A stretch of 64,000 nt of DNA from Pseudomonas sp. AFG_SD02_1510_Pfu_092 (GTDB lineage: Bacteria > Pseudomonadota > Gammaproteobacteria > Pseudomonadales > Pseudomonadaceae), in assembly GCF_003331055.1 (NCBI RefSeq), contig NZ_PUQD01000001.1:124001-188000 (forward strand), read 5' to 3'. The notes beneath the pieces are model-generated. The model was not told the DNA's origin. It was given only the letters and a program-made list of their open reading frames with translations, and did no database searches. Below are positions 11,573-19,687 of this stretch, piece after piece (the first letter of the stretch is position 1; every line of letters begins with the position of its first letter). The position numbers were made by a program, and so were the translations under genes.

Positions 11573-12841
11573 ATGCCTGCCTTGTTGTCCCCTGCCAATA
11601 GCGACCACCACCAGGTGGTCATCGTCGGTGCCGGTGCTGCCGGTATCGCCACTGCCTCAAGCCTGATCCGGCGTGACCCGTCGCTGCAGGTGACGCTCAT
11701 CGACCCAGCCGAGGTGCATTACTACCAGCCCGGCTGGACCATGGTCGGCGCCGGGGTGTTCAAGGCGCCGAGCACTGCCCGCACCATGGCTTCGACCATT
11801 CCGCGCGGTGTGCGCTGGGTCAAGGCACGGGTGCAGGGGTTCGACCCGCTCGGCCAGCAAGTGCTGCTCGAAGGCGGCGGCAGTGTCCGCTATGAACAGC
11901 TGGTGGTTTGCCCGGGTCTCAAGCTGGATTGGGCGGCCATCGAGGGCCTCAGCGAGACCCTCGGCCGCAACGGCGTAACGTCCAATTACCGCTACGACCT
12001 GGCGCCTTATACCTGGGAGCTGGTGCAAAAGCTCAAGCAAGGCCGTGCCGTGTTCAGCCAGCCGCCCATGCCGATCAAGTGCGCGGGAGCGCCGCAGAAA
12101 GCACTGTACCTGTCCTGCGACCATTGGCTGCGGCACGGTCAGCTGGGGGCGGTGAAGGCCAGTTTCTTCAACGCCGGCGCGGTGTTGTTCGGTGTGGCGG
12201 ACTATGTGCCCGCGCTGATGAAGTACATCGACAAATATGCCGTGGACTTGCATTTCTCGCACCGCCTGGTAGCCGTGGATGGCCCGAACAAGCGCGCCAC
12301 CTTCGTACGTACCCTGGCCGATGGCAGCAGTGAAACGCGCATCGAGGCGTTCGACATGCTGCATGTGGTGCCGCCGCAGGTAGCACCGGATTTCATCCGT
12401 GAAAGCCCGTTGGCTGACAACGCTGGCTGGGTTGATGTCGACCCGCACACCCTGCGTCATCGACAGTTCAGTAATGTCCATGCCCTGGGTGATGTGACCA
12501 ACACCAGCAATGCCAAGACCGCCGCGGCCGCCCGTAAGCAGGCACCGGTGGTGGCCAACAATGTGTTGGTGGCGCTGGGCAGGTTGCCGACCCTGGCCCG
12601 CTACGACGGCTACGGTTCGTGCCCGCTCACCGTCGAGCGTGGCAAGATCGTGTTGGCCGAGTTCACCTATGGCGGCAAGCTGGCACCGAGCTTCCCCAAC
12701 TGGCTGCTGGATGGCCGCAAACCGACACGCCTGGCCTGGTTGCTCAAGGCGCAGGCGCTGCCACCCTTGTACTGGCAGGGCATGCTCAAGGGCCGCGAGT
12801 GGCTGGCTGGCCCGCAGCTGGTAGCCGAGGTCGGGCAGTGA
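11573..12841 (+). CDS. sqr: Sulfide:quinone oxidoreductase
   Basis: 422-residue FAD flavoprotein that oxidises sulfide and passes electrons to the quinone pool at the membrane. The N-terminal dinucleotide motif VIVGAGAAGIATASSL is at about 14-29. The segment PPMPIKCAGAPQK contains Cys170 and resembles the type II (mitochondrial-like) SQRs, whose active-site cysteine sits in CAGAPQK. Further cysteines are in YLSCDHW and YGSCPLT. It lies 39 nt after the dioxygenase gene and overlaps the next gene by 4 nt (GTGA). Confidence 0.88.
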   Translation: MPALLSPANSDHHQVVIVGAGAAGIATASSLIRRDPSLQVTLIDPAEVHYYQPGWTMVGAGVFKAPSTARTMASTIPRGVRWVKARVQGFDPLGQQVLLEGGGSVRYEQLVVCPGLKLDWAAIEGLSETLGRNGVTSNYRYDLAPYTWELVQKLKQGRAVFSQPPMPIKCAGAPQKALYLSCDHWLRHGQLGAVKASFFNAGAVLFGVADYVPALMKYIDKYAVDLHFSHRLVAVDGPNKRATFVRTLADGSSETRIEAFDMLHVVPPQVAPDFIRESPLADNAGWVDVDPHTLRHRQFSNVHALGDVTNTSNAKTAAAARKQAPVVANNVLVALGRLPTLARYDGYGSCPLTVERGKIVLAEFTYGGKLAPSFPNWLLDGRKPTRLAWLLKAQALPPLYWQGMLKGREWLAGPQLVAEVGQ

Positions 12842-13656
12842 TTGAACATCAATTATCGGGTGCGGGCCTGGGTGCGATCATCGGTGCCGTGCTGGCGCTG
12901 ACTGGCGCAGGCGGTGGCATCCTCGCCGTGCCTTTGCTGGTGTTCGGCCTGGGGCTGTCAATGGTCGAGGCGGCACCGGTCGGCTTGCTGGCCGTAGGCA
13001 TGGCAGCGGCGGTGGGTGCGGTGCTCGGTTTGCGTCAGGGCCTGGTGCGCTACCGGGCCGCGCTGTTCATCGCACTGATCGGTGTGGCAGCCGCGCCGTT
13101 CGGGCTGATGCTGGCGCACCGCTTGCCGAACGCGCCGTTGCAGCTGGTGTTCGCCGGGGTGCTGGTGTACGCCTGCCTGCGCATCTGGCGCAAGGCAGCC
13201 AAGGAGCTGCGCGGCGAAGCCAATGACGCTCATCGTTACATCGAACCCTGTGTGCTGAACCCGTTGCAGGGCCGCTTGCGCTGGACCCTGCCCTGCGCAC
13301 GTGCCCTGGCGTTCACCGGGGTGGTGTCCGGGCTGTTGTCCGGCTTGCTCGGCGTGGGTGGTGGCTTCGTCATCATCCCGGCGCTGAACCGCTATACCAA
13401 CCTGCGCATGGCCAGCATCGTCTCCACTTCGCTGGCGGTGATCGCCCTGGTGTCTACCGGCAGCGTGGTCAGCGCCAGCCTGGCGGGCATCATGCACTGG
13501 CAGGTCGGCGCGCCGTTCGCCGTCGGCGCGGTGCTCGGCCTACTGCTGGTGCGGCCGTTGGCAGCCAGGCTGGCCGGGCCGCGTTTGCAACAGATGTTCG
13601 CCGTGGCCGGTTGGGCTGCTGCCCTGCTGCTGGCTGGCAAGGCGTTACTGGGCTAG
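12838..13656 (+). CDS. TauE/SafE-family sulfite/anion exporter
   Basis: 272-residue polytopic membrane protein with about eight hydrophobic segments. It has glycine-rich family motifs near the start (ALTGAGGGILAVPLLVFGLGL) and in the second half (LLGVGGGFVIIPALN). Members export sulfite, sulfoacetate or thiosulfate. Here it probably exports sulfite made by the dioxygenase. The GTG start overlaps the SQR stop (GTGA), a clear sign of translational coupling. Its last 12 nt overlap the convergent LysR gene. Confidence 0.8.
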   Translation: MIEHQLSGAGLGAIIGAVLALTGAGGGILAVPLLVFGLGLSMVEAAPVGLLAVGMAAAVGAVLGLRQGLVRYRAALFIALIGVAAAPFGLMLAHRLPNAPLQLVFAGVLVYACLRIWRKAAKELRGEANDAHRYIEPCVLNPLQGRLRWTLPCARALAFTGVVSGLLSGLLGVGGGFVIIPALNRYTNLRMASIVSTSLAVIALVSTGSVVSASLAGIMHWQVGAPFAVGAVLGLLLVRPLAARLAGPRLQQMFAVAGWAAALLLAGKALLG

Positions 13657-14532
13657 CAGCTCGTCCTGTTCCGCTGCGCACAGCGCCAGCAGGTAGTCCC
13701 ACACCACCCGCAGGCGCACCGACTTGTGCAGTTCGCGGCGGGTGCAGATCCAGTAACTGCGCTGGATGGTTTCGCCAGGCAGCACACGTACCAGCGCCGG
13801 GTCGTGACGGGCCATGTAGTTGGGCAGTACGGCGATGCCCAACCCGGCGCGGGCGGCGGCTTGCTGGGCGATCACGCTGGTACTGCGGAACACCACGTTC
13901 GGCGCCCGGCAGAAGCTGTTGAGGAACAGCAGCTCCTGGCTGAACAGCAAGTCGTCTACGTAGCCAATCCAGCTGTGCCGGGCCAGGTCCTCGCGATTAC
14001 GCAGCGGCGGCGCGCGGTCCAGGTAGGCCTGGCTGGCGTACAGCGCCAAGCGATAGTCGGTCAGCTTGCGGGTAATCAACAGGTCGGCGTTGGGCCGTTC
14101 CAGGTGGATGCTGATCTCTGCCTCGCGGTTGAGAATGCTGACGAAGCGCGGCACTGCTACCAGTTCCACTTCCAGCCCGGGGTAGCGCTCGAACAGCGCA
14201 TTCATGCGCGGGGTGAAGAACATGATGCCGATGCCTTCGGTCACCCCCAGGCGAATCTTGCCCAGCGGGGTGATGGCCTGGGTGATTTCTTCCTGCGCCA
14301 GCAGGGCGACGTTCTCCATGGCTTCGGCGTGCTTGAGCAAGGCCTGGCCCGAGGGCGTCAGCTCGTAGCCCTGGGCATGCTGCACGAACAGCGCGGTGCC
14401 CAGGCTTTGCTCAATGCTCTCGATGTGCCGGGCCACGGTGCTGTGGGTGGTGTTGAGGCGCTTGGCGGCGGTAAGCAGGCGTCCGCTGCGCTGCAACTCG
14501 AGGAAAAACCGCAGATCGTTCCAGTCGAACAT
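13645..14532 (-). CDS. LysR-family transcriptional regulator
   Basis: 295 residues with an N-terminal winged helix-turn-helix (FFLELQRSGRLLTAAKRLNTTHSTVARHIESIEQSLG, quoted in parts) and a substrate-binding domain after residue 90. The helix-turn-helix variant THSTVARHIES is typical of the subgroup with a short SGRL region. It is divergent from the GMC oxidoreductase gene, 238 bp away with a REP pair in between, and convergent with tauE. It most likely controls the oxidoreductase and transporter; the inducer is unknown. Confidence 0.85.
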   Translation of the reverse strand: MFDWNDLRFFLELQRSGRLLTAAKRLNTTHSTVARHIESIEQSLGTALFVQHAQGYELTPSGQALLKHAEAMENVALLAQEEITQAITPLGKIRLGVTEGIGIMFFTPRMNALFERYPGLEVELVAVPRFVSILNREAEISIHLERPNADLLITRKLTDYRLALYASQAYLDRAPPLRNREDLARHSWIGYVDDLLFSQELLFLNSFCRAPNVVFRSTSVIAQQAAARAGLGIAVLPNYMARHDPALVRVLPGETIQRSYWICTRRELHKSVRLRVVWDYLLALCAAEQDELLAQ

Positions 14533-14554
14533 GCTGATCCTTGTGGCTGTTCGT

Positions 14555-14652
14555 CCGGCCTCTTCGCGGGTAAACCCGCTCCCACAGGGATCGCGCAGGC
14601 TTCAGAAGCAGCGCCGAACCTGTGGGAGCGGGTTCACCCGCGAAGAGGCCGG
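14555..14652. repeat. REP pair, family 1 (inverted)
   Basis: Two copies of the GCGGGT-AACCCGCTCCCACAGG type element face each other (left arm CCGGCCTCTTCGCGGGT, right arm ending GCGAAGAGGCCGG) with about 30 nt between. It fills most of the gap between the LysR gene and the GMC oxidoreductase gene. Similar pairs occur at many gene ends in this window. Confidence 0.9.
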
Positions 14653-14770
14653 TACAGACTTACCGCTGTGCTAAAACGCACAACGGCTGCGCGAAATTTC
14701 GTGTTTCGCCCACGAAATTACTCACTAAGATGGTTCGGGACAAGAATAAAAATCAGGCCCGAGGTTGCAC

Positions 14771-16417
14771 ATGCCATCAGCCGATTCTGTCTTTGATTAC
14801 GTGGTCGTAGGGGCCGGTCCCGCCGGTTGCCTGCTGGCCAATCGTTTGTCCGCCGACCCTGCCAGCCGCGTGCTGCTGCTGGAAGCAGGCGGCCGCGACA
14901 ACTACCCCTGGATTCACATCCCCGTCGGTTACCTCTACTGCATCGGCAACCCGCGTACCGACTGGTGCTTCAAGACCGAGGCGCAGCCTGGTCTGGGCGG
15001 GCGCGCGCTGGGTTATCCACGTGGCAAGGTGCTGGGTGGCTGTTCCTCGATCAACGGCATGATCTACATGCGCGGCCAGGCCGCCGACTATGACCATTGG
15101 GCCGAGCAAGGCAACCACGGTTGGGCCTGGAAGGACGTGCTGCCGCTGTTCAAAGCCAGTGAAAGCCACTTTGCCGGCGCCAGCGAGCACCACGGGGGTG
15201 AAGGCGAATGGCGGGTCGAGCGCCAGCGCTACAGTTGGCCCATCCTCGATGCCTTTCGCGATGCCGCCGAGCAGAGCGGCATCGGCAAGGTCGACGACTT
15301 CAACACCGGCGACAATCTGGGCTGTGGATACTTTCAGGTCAACCAGCGCAGCGGAGTGCGCTGGAACGCCTCCAAAGCCTTCCTGCGCCCTATCAAGGGC
15401 CGCCCCAACCTCACCGTGTTGACCGGCGTGCAGGTTGACCAGGTGCTGCTCAATAACACCCGTGCCCGAGCGGTGAAGGCGTTCTGGCAAGGTGCCTGGC
15501 ACGAGTTTGCAGCGCGCCGCGAAATCATTCTGTGTGCGGGTGCAGTGGGTTCGCCTGGTATCTTGCAGCGCTCCGGCATTGGCCCGCGCCAGCTGCTGCA
15601 AAGCCTGGGAATTGGCGTGCGTCACGACATGCCCGGCGTTGGCGGCAACCTGCAGGACCACCTGCAACTGCGCCTGATCTACCAAATCCGCAACACCCGC
15701 ACCCTGAACCAGATGGCCAACAGCCTGTGGGGCAAGATGGGCATGGGCCTGCGTTACCTCTATGACCGCAGCGGCCCGCTGGCCATGGCGCCTAGCCAGC
15801 TGGGCGCGTTCGTGCGTTCAAGCCCGGATCAGGCCAGCGCCAACCTGCAGTACCACGTGCAGCCGTTGTCACTGGAACGCTTCGGCGAGCCACTGCATCA
15901 GTTCCCGGCCTTTACCGCCTCGGTGTGCAACCTGCGCCCGGCCAGCCGTGGGCGTATCGATATTCGCAGCAGCGACATGCACAGCGCGCCCTTGATCGAC
16001 CCCAACTACCTCAGCGACCCCCAGGACCTGCGCGTCGCCGCCGATGCCATTCGCCTAACCCGGCGCATCGTCCAGGCCCCTGCCCTCGCCGCGTTCGAGC
16101 CAAAGGAATACCTGCCGGGCCCGGCCCTGCAAACCGAGGAAGAGTTGTGCGCAGCCGCCGGCAGGATCGGCACCACCATCTTCCACCCGGTCGGCACCTG
16201 CCGTATGGGCAATGGCAGCCTGGACGTTGTGGATAACCAGCTGAGGGTGCATGGCATACCCGGCCTTCGCGTGGCGGATGCCTCGATCATGCCGCAGATC
16301 ACCTCCGGCAATACCTGTTCACCCACCCTGATGATCGCCGAGAAGGCGGCGCAACTGATCCTCAAAGGAGCGGCTACCCAGACCTACCTGAACGAAGACG
16401 CGTTACCGACCCCCTGA
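14771..16417 (+). CDS. GMC-family FAD-dependent oxidoreductase (alcohol/choline dehydrogenase-like)
   Basis: 548 residues. It has the N-terminal FAD-binding motif YVVVGAGPAGCLLANRL, the first GMC signature region (GGCSSINGMIYMRGQ, about 80-95), the second signature near residue 260 (GAVGSPGILQRSGIG), and the C-terminal active-site region HPVGTCRMG plus GNTCSPTLMIAEKAA. The family oxidises alcohols such as choline or short alkanols. The sequence does not reveal the substrate. GAGG at 14761-14764 is 6 nt before the ATG. An MHS-type transporter follows, so uptake and oxidation of one compound are likely linked. Confidence 0.87.
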   Translation: MPSADSVFDYVVVGAGPAGCLLANRLSADPASRVLLLEAGGRDNYPWIHIPVGYLYCIGNPRTDWCFKTEAQPGLGGRALGYPRGKVLGGCSSINGMIYMRGQAADYDHWAEQGNHGWAWKDVLPLFKASESHFAGASEHHGGEGEWRVERQRYSWPILDAFRDAAEQSGIGKVDDFNTGDNLGCGYFQVNQRSGVRWNASKAFLRPIKGRPNLTVLTGVQVDQVLLNNTRARAVKAFWQGAWHEFAARREIILCAGAVGSPGILQRSGIGPRQLLQSLGIGVRHDMPGVGGNLQDHLQLRLIYQIRNTRTLNQMANSLWGKMGMGLRYLYDRSGPLAMAPSQLGAFVRSSPDQASANLQYHVQPLSLERFGEPLHQFPAFTASVCNLRPASRGRIDIRSSDMHSAPLIDPNYLSDPQDLRVAADAIRLTRRIVQAPALAAFEPKEYLPGPALQTEEELCAAAGRIGTTIFHPVGTCRMGNGSLDVVDNQLRVHGIPGLRVADASIMPQITSGNTCSPTLMIAEKAAQLILKGAATQTYLNEDALPTP

Positions 16418-16435
16418 CCCGGGTGCGTGCAGTAG

Positions 16436-16461
16436 CGGCAGCTAGCGGTCAGAAGCTGCCG
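16436..16461. promoter_or_regulatory. Inverted repeat between oxidoreductase and transporter genes
   Basis: CGGCAGCT (16436-16443) and AGCTGCCG (16454-16461) form a perfect 8-bp inverted repeat with a 10-nt spacer in the 97-bp gap. It could be a transcript hairpin or an operator. No T-run follows, so a classical terminator is unlikely. Confidence 0.4.
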
Positions 16462-16514
16462 ACAGTGGAACAACAACAATAATCACTGTGGCCTGCGGGC
16501 CGAGGACAGCAACG

Positions 16515-18134
16515 ATGTCGGATTACATCCAAGAGCAGGCTGCGGCGGCCAGCAGCCCTAGCCGCCGTGAAGAACGCAAGATCATTTTCGCGTCATCCCT
16601 CGGGACGGTTTTCGAGTGGTATGACTTTTTTCTCTATGGCGCGTTGGCAGCGGTCATCAGCAAGCAGTTCTTCGCTGGTGTGAACGACACCACCGCCTTC
16701 ATCTTCGCCCTCATGGCGTTTGCCGCCGGCTTCCTGGTGCGGCCGTTCGGCGCGCTGGTGTTCGGCCGCCTGGGCGACATGATCGGGCGCAAGTACACGT
16801 TCCTGGTCACCATCGTACTGATGGGCCTGTCGACCTTTGCCGTCGGCTTGTTGCCCACCTACGCCAGCATTGGCATCGCGGCACCGATCATTCTGGTGAT
16901 CCTGCGCATGCTGCAGGGGCTGGCGCTGGGAGGTGAATATGGCGGCGCGGCTACGTATGTGGCCGAGCACGCACCGCCCGGCAAACGCGGCTTCCACACC
17001 GGTTTCATCCAGTCCACCGCGACCTTGGGCTTGCTGCTGTCGCTGCTGGTGGTGCTGGGCAGCCGCTATGTCAGTGGCGACCAGTTCGAGACCTGGGGCT
17101 GGCGCCTGCCGTTCCTGCTGTCGATCGTGCTGCTGGCGATTTCCACGTGGATCCGCATGAGCATGCACGAGTCGCCGGCCTTCGTGAAAATGAAGGCCCA
17201 GGGCAAGGTCAGCAAATCCCCGATCCGTGAGTCGTTCACCTCCTGGCCGAACCTGAAGGTGGTGCTCACCGCCCTGTTCAGCATCAACGCCGGGCAGGCC
17301 GTAACCTTTTACACGGCGCAGTTCTACGTGCTGTTCTTCATGACCCAGATGCTGAAGATGGATGCGGCCCAGGCCAACACCCTGCTGATCATCAGCGTGG
17401 TCATCGGTGCGCCGTTCTTCGTGTTCTTCGGCTGGTTGTCGGACCGTATCGGCCGCAAGCCGATTCTGATGCTCGGCCTGTTATTGGCCACCGTGCTGTA
17501 CTTCCCGCTGTTCAAGGCCCTGAGCCATTACGCCAACCCCCAGATCGACGCGGCCAGCCGCCAGGCGCCGATCGTGGTCACCGCCGACCCGCAAGGCTGC
17601 ACCTTCCAGTTCGACCCGGTGGGCAAGGCGCGTTTCGACAGCCCGTGTGACAAGGTCAAGACTTTCCTGGTCAAGCAAGGCTTGCCGTACAGCTCGGTGG
17701 ATGTCGCCGGCAGCGATGTAGTGGTGAACATTGGCGACAAAACCATCAACGGCTTCGACGAAGCGGCCATGCGTGCCGCGGTGGAACAGGCCGGCTACCC
17801 GGCCAAGGCCGACCCGGCACAGGTCAACCAGGTGATGGTGGTGGTGCTGATCGTGGCCATGATCCTGATCGCGACGATGACTTACGGCCCACTTGCGGCG
17901 GTGATGGTCGAGCTGTTCCCGACCCGCATCCGCTACACCTCGATGTCGCTGCCCTATCACATTGGTAACGGCTGGTTTGGTGGCTTCCTGCCGACGGTAT
18001 CGTTCGCGCTGGTGGTGTATACCGGGGATATTTTCTACGGGCTTTGGTACCCGGTGCTGGTGACCGGGGTCAGCCTGGTGGTGGGGATTTTCTGCCTTAA
18101 AGAAACCAAGGATGTGGATATCGACAAGGTCTGA
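16515..18134 (+). CDS. MFS transporter, metabolite:H+ symporter (MHS) family, with extra soluble insert
   Basis: 539 residues. It has the MHS start FASSLGTVFEWYDFFLYGALAAV, the MFS loop motif GRLGDMIGRKYTF (about 95-107) and a second copy WLSDRIGRKPILM (about 305-317). Twelve membrane segments are expected. Between about residues 335 and 435 there is an insert without membrane segments (ADPQGCTFQFDPVGKARF..., two Cys) that ordinary MHS proteins lack. The family carries carboxylates, betaines and similar compounds. The ATG at 16515 follows GAGGA. It is probably co-transcribed with the GMC oxidoreductase, and a terminator follows. Confidence 0.85.
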   Translation: MSDYIQEQAAAASSPSRREERKIIFASSLGTVFEWYDFFLYGALAAVISKQFFAGVNDTTAFIFALMAFAAGFLVRPFGALVFGRLGDMIGRKYTFLVTIVLMGLSTFAVGLLPTYASIGIAAPIILVILRMLQGLALGGEYGGAATYVAEHAPPGKRGFHTGFIQSTATLGLLLSLLVVLGSRYVSGDQFETWGWRLPFLLSIVLLAISTWIRMSMHESPAFVKMKAQGKVSKSPIRESFTSWPNLKVVLTALFSINAGQAVTFYTAQFYVLFFMTQMLKMDAAQANTLLIISVVIGAPFFVFFGWLSDRIGRKPILMLGLLLATVLYFPLFKALSHYANPQIDAASRQAPIVVTADPQGCTFQFDPVGKARFDSPCDKVKTFLVKQGLPYSSVDVAGSDVVVNIGDKTINGFDEAAMRAAVEQAGYPAKADPAQVNQVMVVVLIVAMILIATMTYGPLAAVMVELFPTRIRYTSMSLPYHIGNGWFGGFLPTVSFALVVYTGDIFYGLWYPVLVTGVSLVVGIFCLKETKDVDIDKV

Positions 18135-18167
18135 CACGACCACTGATGCACACAGGTCGACCCATAA

Positions 18168-18196
18168 AAAAACCGGCTGTAAAAGCCGGTTTTCTT
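18168..18196 (+). terminator. Intrinsic terminator after the MHS transporter gene
   Basis: AAAACCGGC(T) and (A)GCCGGTTTT form a 9-10 bp stem with a 5-7 nt loop, followed by CTT. It ends the oxidoreductase/transporter unit, 34 nt after the stop codon. Confidence 0.9.
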
Positions 18197-18310
18197 ATGC
18201 CCCGAAAAACTTATGCACGACTTTCAGAAAAATGTCATACACAGAAATAAACAGCTAATTCAAATACTTAGAGTGGATTCAGCGCATTTCATCCAGAAAT
18301 TGCACACAAG

Positions 18311-18319
18311 TTATCCACA
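18311..18319 (+). promoter_or_regulatory. Perfect DnaA box in an AT-rich intergenic stretch
   Basis: TTATCCACA lies 6 nt beyond the 3' end of the acyltransferase gene. The preceding 100 bp (18200-18310) are unusually AT-rich for this window and contain a weaker box-like TTATGCACG at 18211-18219. Function unknown; see the finding on DnaA boxes. Confidence 0.6.
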
Positions 18320-18324
18320 GATGG

Positions 18325-19095
18325 TCAGGCCAGCTGCCCCTGTGGTTTTTCCTCTACCGGTGGCAGCGAACCCATGGCCCGCTGGGTGGCTTCGTTCCAC
18401 GCCGCGGCGCGGTCGTTGAGTTCGGCGATGGCCCGTGGCCCGGTACCGTTGGCGTACATCGGCTCGCCAATCACTACCTCGATGGTGCCAGCGCGCTTGC
18501 CCCAGCCCGTCTTCGGCCAGAACTTGCCGGCGTTGTGCGCGATCGGCAGTACCGGCAGCCCGGCATTCACCGCCAGTGCGGTGCCGCCACGGGAGAATTT
18601 ACCGATGGTGCCGAACGGCACACGGGTACCTTCAGGGAAGATCAGCACCCAGGTCTTCTGCTTGAGCAGCTCGTCACCCTTGCTGGCCACCTGGCGCAGG
18701 GCTTCCTTGGGGTTGTCGCGGTTGATCGCGATCGGCCGCAGCATGGCCATGGCCCAACCGAAGAACGGCACGTACAGCAGCTCACGCTTGAGCACCTGGC
18801 TCAGCGGCGAGAAGTACTGGGAAAGGAAAAAGGTTTCCCAGGTGCTTTGGTGGTTGGCCAGGATCACGCAAGGCTCGGCAGGCACGTTTTCGGCGCCCGT
18901 GATCTTGTAGTCGATACCCAGAACGGTGCGCACCAGGAACAGCGCGCAGCGGCACCAGTACACGTTGATGAACTTGTAGCGCTTGGGGAACGACAGGAAT
19001 GGCGCGACAAAGAAGCTCAGCGAGCACCACAGCAGCGAACTGGTGCCCAGCAGCAGGTAAAAAAGAAAGATTCTGATCGCCTGCAGGATCGACAT
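18325..19095 (-). CDS. Lysophospholipid acyltransferase (PlsC-like, 1-acyl-glycerol-3-phosphate acyltransferase)
   Basis: 256-residue membrane acyltransferase with an N-terminal hydrophobic segment (ILQAIRIFLFYLLLGTSSLLW). The acyltransferase blocks are NHQSTWETFF (HX4D-like variant HQSTWE, near residue 75) and FPEGTRVPFG (near 140). It acylates lysophosphatidic acid or a related lysolipid in phospholipid synthesis. I prefer ATG 19095 (MSILQ); ATG 19110 is in frame and also possible. gmhB follows on the same strand upstream, and glyS/glyQ precede, giving the order glyQ-glyS-gmhB-acyltransferase. Confidence 0.85.
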   Translation of the reverse strand: MSILQAIRIFLFYLLLGTSSLLWCSLSFFVAPFLSFPKRYKFINVYWCRCALFLVRTVLGIDYKITGAENVPAEPCVILANHQSTWETFFLSQYFSPLSQVLKRELLYVPFFGWAMAMLRPIAINRDNPKEALRQVASKGDELLKQKTWVLIFPEGTRVPFGTIGKFSRGGTALAVNAGLPVLPIAHNAGKFWPKTGWGKRAGTIEVVIGEPMYANGTGPRAIAELNDRAAAWNEATQRAMGSLPPVEEKPQGQLA

Positions 19096-19156
19096 AGTGG
19101 CTTGTACCATTGCGGGGCATGCCCGCCTGAGAAAAATGCGCCCGAAGGCGCATTGT

Positions 19157-19684
19157 TTAAATTAGTTCTCTGGCGATAGCAGCCAGATCGTCGAAAATCA
19201 GTGTAGTTTCCGGGACGCCTTTTTCCAGGGTCCGCTCGCCCTTGCCGGTTTTCACCAGTACCGGTTGTGCACCGACGGCCAACGCGGCCTCCAGGTCACC
19301 TCTGCTGTCGCCGACGAACCAGACGCCTTCAAGGCTTATCTGGTAATGCTCGGCGATCGCCCGCAGCATGCCGGGCTTGGGCTTGCGGCAATCGCAGCCT
19401 TCGTCCGGCCCGTGCGGGCAATACACGATGTGGCCCACCTCGCCGCCCTGTTCGGCCACCAGCGCGCGCAAGCGCGCGTGCATGGCATCCAGGGTTGCCA
19501 ACGGGTAATAGCCACGGGCAATACCGGACTGGTTGGTGGCTACCGCCACCGTCCAGCCCGCCTTGCTCAACTGCGCGATCGCTGCAACCGAGCCAGGGAT
19601 CGGAACCCACTCTTCCAGCGTCTTGATGTAGGCGTCGGAGTCGTAGTTGATCACCCCGTCACGGTCGAGAATCAGCAGTTTCAA
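19157..19684 (-). CDS. gmhB: D-glycero-beta-D-manno-heptose-1,7-bisphosphate 7-phosphatase
   Basis: 175-residue HAD-family phosphatase of LPS inner-core heptose synthesis. HAD motif I is at the start (LLILDRDGVINYDSD, residues 3-17), and the zinc-binding loop CPHGPDEGCDCRKPKPGML is near residues 91-109, both typical of GmhB. Motif IV GDSRGDLEAA follows. It starts 3 nt after the glyS stop, so it is co-transcribed with glyQS. Confidence 0.92.
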   Translation of the reverse strand: MKLLILDRDGVINYDSDAYIKTLEEWVPIPGSVAAIAQLSKAGWTVAVATNQSGIARGYYPLATLDAMHARLRALVAEQGGEVGHIVYCPHGPDEGCDCRKPKPGMLRAIAEHYQISLEGVWFVGDSRGDLEAALAVGAQPVLVKTGKGERTLEKGVPETTLIFDDLAAIARELI

Positions 19685-19687
19685 GGT

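Noticed and set aside
10427-11611. N-terminal extension of the FisR-like gene to 825 codons
   Set aside because: It would be antisense to the persulfide dioxygenase gene. Homology and the PAS domain begin at the ATG at 10426.
17141-17152. Third parS site in the MHS transporter gene
   Set aside because: TTTCCACGTGGATC has two mismatches to the 14-bp palindrome; too weak to call.
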